Assembly: GCA_032158295.1 (NCBI GenBank) | Contig: CM063243.1 | Span: forward strand, 9,388,302-9,452,301 | Source of the DNA: Pycnopodia helianthoides | Taxonomy: Eukaryota > Echinodermata > Asteroidea > Forcipulatida > Asteriidae | DNA: 64,000 nucleotides | Direction of reading: 5' to 3' | Shown here: in pieces, positions 57,701-64,000 of the stretch | Layout of the letters: each line of letters starts with the position of its first letter | Numbering within the stretch: position 1 is the stretch's first letter | Translations under genes and position numbers: made by a program | Notes under the pieces: generated by a model | Told to the model about the DNA's origin: nothing | Seen by the model: the letters and a program-made list of their open reading frames with translations, nothing else | The model's database searches: none

Positions 57701-60700
57701 CATAATTCAAAATGTGGTCCATAACCACAACTAACGTCTTAAAATTGTTGTCTCTTTGAAAAATCTTCAGACCAAATATATAATAATATATATAATTTAG
57801 TCTTATATAGCAAGATCTACAAAAAGGTACTTAAAGGCAATTGAACAAACAGAAACATTTTAACACAGGTTTTTGAATTTTGTGAACTTTGAGACCGATT
57901 TTTGAGCATCTTATAAAGGGTTACAAGGTGCTGCAGCGCATTCAGCAGCCCACTGCCAGAAACACCGGGGCAAACCCCTTCTCTTAGCAATAAGTGTAAC
58001 TGGGATCTTTTACGTGCATTACACAACACACGAAACCGGCGGCTTTACGCCCCATCTAAAAGATGAAGCAATGATGGTTAAGTGTCAATTGCTTAAGGAC
58101 ACAAGTGTCAAGGCCAAGACTCGAACCCACAGTCTGCTGATCAGAAACACCGAAGCTTGAGTCCGGAGTGCTTGATCGCTTGGCCACGGCACCTCACAAA
58201 TTGCAATAACGGTATGATCTATTTGTTTCAGATTTGTTGGTGGCAGCATCAAAGAACAAGGATAACCATTACAATTACAGCACTATCTCTGTTGTTGTAT
58301 TGATAGAGTTTTCAAAACTCATTATATCAACTTTACTATGTTTGCGACGGTAAGTAGTGCTCAGATTGACTTAATGTTAATCCTGTTTGAAAATGAATTC
58401 AAGTTTGACAGTTGACAACTTCATCTTGTCACTAAGTCCAGCATGAGGACATTTTTCAGCTTGTCTGATCCTCTTCTTGAGGTGGTTTTGAAACTCGAGT
58501 ACCGAGAGTGGTTTAGCTTACATGTATTACTCAAAGGGGTGTTCGATTGTGCAAATGCAAGTGTTCTTGAGGTTGACCTAGATCTCTTGTAGGCTAACAC
58601 TATTCAGGCATGCTACAATACTGTCCAAGGTAAGGATGACTTGAGGCATCAGGTGTGCCCACATGATGTCTGTGAGAGTGTTATTGAGTGTGCGGAACAT
58701 GAGTATACTCGGGAGTATCAAGAGTGACTCACTCGATCACAGCCTGGATTTATGCTGTACTGTAGCATCTCTCAGGTGCAATACTGCAAGAGTATACCAT
58801 TTTGAGTATCTATGGAACACACTCTACATTATCTACAATCATCATACAATTACAAAGGACAACATAAGTTTCCTACAATCTTGAGTTCAGTTACATTGAT
58901 CTGTATTAAGAAACAAACAAGATAATGTAACATTGATAGAATCTGATTTTAGAATTGTTTTGATGATCCATTTCTGAGAATCGTAACTACCCTTGTGATG
59001 TCTTTATCTGTTTCTTGCAGCCAATCAGTTAAAGCTTTGATTAGAGATTTCACATCCAACAGAAAAGGTTAGTTGCTAGTTTTTATTTTTTCCCCAAACT
59101 AACAGAATACACCCCCATAGACCTTTATCATGCTGTCATTTTGTCATGTCCCTTGTGTGTGATAAGAATGATGAATACTGATTCACATTTAAACACAAAG
59201 GTGTCAGACTAGAAACACTTTGGCCTTCGGTCTTATTGTATAAAAATGGGACACGAAATTGCTTTATTTTGTTTGTACTCCACTTATGCTTGTGAGATAA
59301 ATGTCAATATATGTAACTTAATGTTTGCAACACAGGGGAAGAAATTGGATAACCAGTTTGCTCTTACACAACATGCTGCGGCAGTCTGATAAACTGGCAT
59401 TCAAGTTTATGTGCGTGTTTTGCGGTAGTCATGTCAACACACCACGTGTGGTGAGGCACTCTGGTCGGTTGTGCGTACACAAGCAGCCAACTGTTTCACA
59501 GAGTTCCTGTGGTCATGGTTCAGTGGCGCCCGGTCAAAAGGCACTGCAAACAATGAGTGGATTAACTCTTTGGATGGATTTGTGTATAATGTCCTTGTCC
59601 TAAACTTCCTAAAGCACTACTACTAAGAATCTTCAAATGGATTTTCATTGTTGCTGTGGTGATTTATGTTGTGGCATCACGTAGTTCTTTGCAACTATGA
59701 TTGACTCAATGTTATAAGAGATGAATTTTAGCGCTCCCTAAAACTTGGCCGTAAACACTTTGCCGGCATCAATGATAAATGCAAAGCCTTACAGACCTAC
59801 AGTCAGTTTACACTCTTGCTTGTTGTTGCTGACTGTTTAGAGTAATTTCTTTGATTGGGGTTTGTCCATTTCAGCTTTTTTGTACTACATGATACCATCA
59901 GGACTTTACTGCATTTGTAACAACCTGGTCTTCTTCAACCTGGTGCATTATGATCCGACCACCTATGCAGTCCTTTTGCAGTTTGGTATAGTCATCACGG
60001 GACTGATATACCAGGTAATTATAGTCCGCCACTCCAAACATTTTACTTTAAAAGGATTTTGCAGAAAGGCAAAGTTCCACAGATGTAGTGACTCTTGATT
60101 TCACATGTTTAAATTTGAAACAGTCGGCAAACCATCCTCTTGGAAAAATCACACACATATTTTTTAATGAAGGAATTGAAGAAATTTCTGTTTTTAACAT
60201 GGGGGGCCCCAAATAGGGAAAACCCAGGCAGTCAGGCAGGGACTGAAAGACCAATCCACATGCAAGGCACCATTCTAGGAATCGAACTGTAGTCCACGAG
60301 GTTAAAGGCAGGAAACAAACCACTGTGCCAATCTGAATGGCCACATTCACAAAATGGCCTCAACATATGGACTTCTGGCAGGCATAAAGTTTACCTCCAT
60401 CTATGGAAGAAAACATAATTTTATTATGAAGATGATAGTGTATGATTTCTATCACCTTTTGTGAGAATAAAGGGGCCATATCTCTTATCGTATTCAGCTT
60501 TTATAGTTACAATACCTGATTATGTATCGACAAAATTTGCAAAAATTCCCCTAAAAATTTCAAAGTCACTCCTGGTGTGAAAAAAGGTCTGTGCACGAAT
60601 TTATAATTCTACAAAATGTTAGGATGTGTCCCATATAAAGATTAAAATTTTACAAATATTGCATGGAGTTATACCTGGCCCAATGCAGTAGACCATGATC

Positions 60701-61697
60701 AGCTTCTATTATTTAAAACTTTCTCAAAGTAAAACCAAGGCATCCTCAAAAGTGAAGGCCATGAAGAGATGTTCAAATGTGGGAGGAACACCCTGTACAG
60801 GGGAAACCCACACCATCGAGAAAGGTCTTCAAACCCTAGGCTCTGGTTCATGGTGGGGCCTAAACTGGGGTCCACAAAGGTCAAAGGCAGGGAAAGATAC
60901 CACAAAGCCGACCTGGTCCTTTGGCAAACTGATGATGCAGTACTCAGTCCAACATAATGAAACAGAAGAATGTGTTTTGAGTATGAATCACTTTCTGCAC
61001 GGAAAGCTGCTGTTAAAGTCATTGTTGCACATTTGCCTTAAGTACATCATTATTTTAATCAATCTCTTCCTCTCAATACACAGTGCGTATTTCAAAGACA
61101 ACTTAGTTGTGTGCAATGGATGTCCCTGGTCATCTTAACCTTAGGCTGTATCATGGCACACCTCAACAGTGTTGACCAACAAGAGATTAAAGTCAACCTC
61201 GGCATCCTCTTTATCCTTATCCAGTTAATGTGTTCTTCCTTCGCGGGTGTCTACAACGAGTTCTTGCTGAAAAAGGTCAACATTGGGTTGAGTTTCTGGC
61301 AGCAGAACATGGCCATGTACATGGACTCCTGTATCTTCGGAGTTGTTTCACTTGCACTAACTGGGAATTTAAAGATCAACTTGTTCAATCCTCAGAGCAT
61401 CCGTTCATTGTCAAGGCCACTGATTATTGCCCTTATTGGTAATAATGTAGTGGGAGGACTTGTGACAGTTTATTCCTGACCAAATTGAATTCCATCTTGA
61501 AGAAATTTGCCTTGGCAATTGAGCTGGTCATTCTTGCCGTGATTGGTCATTTGTTTATGGGGCAGGCATTAAACTTAACAATGGCTGCTGCCATTTTCTT
61601 TGTTTCATTAGCCATTGTTATGTATTCCATGTATCCCCTCAAGAAAATAAATCTTCAACTCAAACAGACAGAACTTAAGTTAAACGGTGGAAACTAG
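54682..61697 (+). CDS. Nucleotide-sugar transporter, senju/SLC35A type, 5 coding exons with frameshift
   Basis: Multi-pass Golgi membrane carrier that exchanges a nucleotide sugar for UMP/CMP; closest in my memory to the Drosophila UDP-galactose transporter senju. Exons: 54682-54753 (ATG at 54684), 58232-58349, 59021-59067, 59875-60014, 61084-61697. The first four junctions are GT/AG and in phase (125 codons to the start of exon 5). Family hallmarks: NNLVFFNLVHYDPTTYAVLLQ, VQWMSLVILTLGC, GVYNEFLLKK and, after the break, LNSILKKFALAIELVILAV. Near 61470-61476 one base seems missing: exon 5 stops at TGA 61477, while homology continues in the next frame to TAG at 61695. Corrected length would be about 329 aa. 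Cause: assembly error, polymorphism or real loss. Substrate is inferred only. Confidence 0.88.
54785..55031. repeat. CCCCACTGCAAC minisatellite (11-12 bp)
   Basis: About 20 imperfect units of CCCCACTGCAAC/CCCCACTGAAA in the first coding intron of the transporter gene. The minus strand is G-rich (GGGGTTGCAGTG). Long Gly/Val/Trp frames on that strand are by-products. Confidence 0.9.
55181..57583 (-). mobile_element. 2.4-kb DNA transposon relic with inverted ends
   Basis: The left end AAATAAGCGAGTTCGGCATT and the complement of the right end agree over 20 bases. Further matches follow (GCTGGGT; ATTCGGGATAAACAT). It sits in intron 1 of the transporter. A minus-strand coding remnant lies at 57290-57399. 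The target duplication is not found, so the superfamily is open. Confidence 0.75.
57290..57399 (-). pseudogene. SAP-like domain remnant of the transposon
   Basis: From ATG at 57399 the minus strand reads MSDQNYENLSLDDFMRWKV, a TAA, then in the same frame ALKNFLADRGLKRTGRKEEL, which has the two-helix SAP pattern. One stop and the loss of further frame show decay. Such domains occur at the N-terminus of some transposon proteins. Confidence 0.45.
57830..58196 (-). mobile_element. SINE with tRNA-Leu-like head, copy 2
   Basis: On the minus strand the head reads GTGGCCAAGCGATCAAGC (A box), CCGGACTCAAGCTTCGGTGT and GTGGGTTCGAGTC (B box). These match the D-arm, CAA-anticodon arm and T-arm order of tRNA-Leu. 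The body has CTTGTGTCCTTAAGCAATTG. It ends 35 bp before transporter exon 2. Confidence 0.7.
58232..58349 (+). CDS. Transporter coding exon 2
   Basis: Acceptor TTTGTTTCAG, donor GTAAGT. Encodes LLVAASKNKDNHYNYSTISV then EFSKLIISTLLCLR, the second helix region conserved in the family. Confidence 0.9.
59021..59067 (+). CDS. Transporter coding exon 3
   Basis: 47 nt between TTTCTTGCAG and GTTAGT. Encodes QSVKALIRDFTSNRK, a cytosolic basic loop. Confidence 0.85.
59875..60014 (+). CDS. Transporter coding exon 4
   Basis: 140 nt between TCCATTTCAG and GTAATT. Encodes AFLYYMIPSGLYCICNN and FNLVHYDPTTYAVLLQFGIV, the most conserved family block. Confidence 0.95.
60015..61083. other. Last intron of the transporter; no separate gene
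   Basis: Contains two related stretches near 60.17-60.33 and 60.77-60.92 kb (opposite orientation, GGGGCC..., CCACAAAG.../GAGGTTAAAGGCAGG-like). Open frames here are not supported by splice sites or recognisable protein patterns. Confidence 0.5.
61084..61697 (+). CDS. Transporter coding exon 5 with 1-bp frameshift
   Basis: Acceptor TCTCAATACACAG. The first frame gives CVFQRQLSCVQWMSLVIL through NNVVGGLVTVY and then TGA at 61477. The next frame continues LTKLNSILKKFALAIELV to TAG at 61695. One extra T in GTTTATTCC (61468-61476) would restore the family pattern. No splice sites fit there. Confidence 0.88.
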
Positions 61698-63738
61698 AAA
61701 ACTTGCCTTCTAAAATACAAACATTAAAAAATGTTTTTTTTTATTTTAATTCTTACCACTTCCAGCAATGGTAGTAGGTTGTTTATGATGAAAGCATTTC
61801 TAAGAAGTTTTTCTGCATTACTTTTATTAAACTAAAGGTAGTTTTTATAATGATAATTAATAATTTAATAACTTACATACAATAGCATTTAAAAAGTGCA
61901 CTGCATATCACCAAATGCTTCCCTACAAAGGAACATTTTAAGATGGGATTTAAAACAATGCTGTGAGTGCGATTTTAGAATATTAGATGGCAAATTATTC
62001 CATAAATTAGGTTAAGAAAAAATATGTTGGACTGAGGTTGCAACAACACAGCCTGAAATTCTGCTAACCAATGTTGGAAAACTATGGGAAGCCAACATGC
62101 AAAGCAAAAACAGATAGCCACAATTTGTAACAATGTTTTTTACACAAATACTCAAAAATACTGTTGAATTTACAAAGCAACCAATCATGGGATGTAGTCT
62201 TTTTAATTGAAAGTTTGCAGAAATGTTGAATTTGGTCACAACATCTGTCAACACAATTTAATGTTTTGCTAAGATTATGCCCTGTCCATGCTTTTAACCA
62301 GTGTGGTTTTTTATCAACAATGGAAAGGTCTATTAGTTCACTCCAGTAAGTAGCAGGAAGGTCATGTAAAAATTTAACAAGAGTAAAATCTTGAATTCAA
62401 TTCTAAACTTAACATGAAGCCAGTGTAAGCTGCTAAGAATGGCCGCTATGTGACCCTCAATAGAAGCCATCCATTTTTAGTAATGGTGACAGCGGGTACC
62501 AACAAGGTTGGTTTATGATCCTTTTGAAGGGGCGTACTATAAAAGCTGAAATATAGGATTGTTGGTCATCAACAAAGAATTTATCTATTCTGGTATGGAA
62601 GATTACGGGTTATAATGTTTTTACTGAAATGCCAAACCCTGAGTGAAGTAGACTTGCTCTCTTGCATCCTTAGTCAATGTTGTGATTTGTTTTAATTTTA
62701 TGAAAGTTCTGTTGAGGGACACAAATTGGAAACTAGTTGTTTTAAGTAGAGGGGTGTTTAAAATATTGTAATGATGAAGTTATTTATCATTTTTTATTAT
62801 GAGAAAATAGAATTAGCTGTTGCAAACTGCTTACCAACCAAAAGGACCTGTAGTATAAATGCAAAAAATTAGTCAGTGGCCTGACGTTTCGACCCTAGCA
62901 GAGTCTTTCTCGAAGGCTTTTTTTATTATGATATGTCTTTCACTTTTCTGAGTATTAATTTTGTATTTGCAATTTATCAAGAATTTTCTACTAACACTAG
63001 GTGTTATTAATATGGTCTTCCAAATTTGTCAAGTTAGTGTTTTTGACATGATTTGAGTTTAAACCAAAAAAAATTTAATAAACGAAGGGAATATACAATT
63101 ATCAATAAATTGTGTCACCAGAACTGAATTTATGTATTTTTTAAAATAAATTTACCTCATTTTCTATGTCAGGTAAAGATTTGTTCACTAACACTGAGTG
63201 TTAGAAGGGTTTTTGTATTTTTTCAGATTATACAATAATTGAACATATTTAAATTTTAAAAAGGAATTTTGTGTCAATCATTAAATTATTGTGTCACACA
63301 AGCAGAATTTTATATTTTTTGTATGTGTTATGTTATTTTATAATTTACTGTATATCAGGTAAAGGTACTTTTTATATGTGAGTTGTATTTGAACTGATAA
63401 TCATTTGTTTTAATCAATAAATCCGCTTTATAATGGTTTTAAAAAAAAATTCTCATTTTGTTTATTGTGCGTGCTACTCTCTCTGTTTTCGTAGTAAATT
63501 GACAGGTTGTGTTTTCGAGAAGTACGATTGAATAAAATATATTGTTTATTGTTAAAACCGCTTCTATAAATTATAAAAATACGGAAGGGAAGTTCCCCAT
63601 CGCATTTAAAATATTTGAAATATGATGTAGGCCTACTAATTAAGGGGCCATTCAAAATAATCAATGTTTAAAAATGTTGATAATTCTTCGAAATACATGA
63701 CTGAAAGAAATAACTGAAAAATCGAAATTCAGCTTTAA
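61698..63738. other. Downstream flank; dispersed repeat copy 2 at about 61.98-62.3 kb
   Basis: No gene seen. 61.98-62.3 kb matches the complement of 47.2-47.56 kb. A short block GTCAGTGGCCTGACGTTTCG (62872-62891), followed by ACCCTAGCAGAGTC, resembles a motif I associate with dispersed repeats, not assigned. 63640-63665 (GGGGCCATTC...AATAATCAAT) recurs at 49.4 kb. Confidence 0.5.
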
Positions 63739-63765
63739 AGGAACATTACAGAATTGGTAATTGTC
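63739..63765. mobile_element. Single end of TTAA MITE family 1
   Basis: TTAA at 63735-63738, then AGGAACATTACAGAATTGGT, identical to the ends at 26770 and 43247. The sequence beyond differs from those copies and no right end is seen before the window stops; it may be a relative with another interior. Confidence 0.6.
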
Positions 63766-64000
63766 AAATAATAGAAGGGAACTGTGTTCAGTTCCGTTGT
63801 TTATGGTCAACATTGTTGCAATGGTCGACCTCCGTGCCCGATGGGGAGACGGCGAGGATTTTTTCTTTGGTTTCAACTAAAAAGAAGTTGCATGCTGGAA
63901 GACAGGAAAAGCATAAAAAAGTAAACCACTGTAAACTCCTGAGCTGGGAGAACATTTTGTTTAAAACACTGCTTTGCAGTGTGTAGGGTAAAATAAATGT

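Noticed and set aside
59325..59603. A 92-codon plus-strand frame inside the transporter intron
   Set aside because: No splice sites fit it to exons 3 and 4, which join directly in phase, and no family pattern is seen.

Overview
The window looks like nuclear DNA of a marine invertebrate deuterostome, most likely an echinoderm. This is an inference from three things: spliced genes with small GT/AG-bounded exons, a dense load of TTAA-, TA- and 8-bp-TSD miniature transposons, and tRNA-derived SINEs of a kind I associate with echinoderms. Much of it is AT-rich and nothing looks bacterial.

Layout. 1-3.4 kb: a 25-bp minisatellite, then a 107-bp tandem repeat. 3.7-12.1 kb: an intact Ty3/gypsy LTR retrotransposon with apparently identical 865-bp LTRs, a tRNA-Leu primer site, gag, pol in the -1 frame, and a third ORF in the env position that encodes two C2H2 zinc fingers, a bipartite basic stretch and a CtBP-type PLDLS motif. 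12-27 kb: diverged copies of one host segment, repeatedly hit by miniature transposons and broken up by a 69-bp satellite and a 7-bp array. 28.5 kb: a 372-bp element of mirrored 16-mers. 30.5-36.1 kb: a 16-bp satellite with higher-order structure of about 1.03 kb. 36-40 kb: no gene, two MITEs and a SINE.

Two host genes fill the right half. PHYH (phytanoyl-CoA dioxygenase) lies on the minus strand at 54.1-40.2 kb. All eight coding exons can be joined in phase, from a PTS2 peroxisomal signal to a conserved C-terminus (342 aa), and all the 2-oxoglutarate dioxygenase ligands are present. A nucleotide-sugar transporter of the senju/SLC35A type runs on the plus strand from about 54.35 to 61.7 kb. 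Its 5' end lies only about 0.25 kb from that of PHYH, so the two probably share a promoter. The last exon of the transporter has an apparent 1-bp frameshift. The introns hold MITEs, SINEs, decayed LINE fragments, a perfect 100-bp fold-back with a 10-bp target duplication, and a 2.4-kb element with terminal inverted repeats.

How the parts relate. The retroelement is a self-contained unit: a TATA-driven transcript, a predicted -1 frameshift for Pol, and probable splicing for ORF3. Related copies of the host segment serve as unoccupied reference sites, so the ends of two insertions can be read exactly and those of others approximately. All statements are from reading the sequence; no database search was possible.
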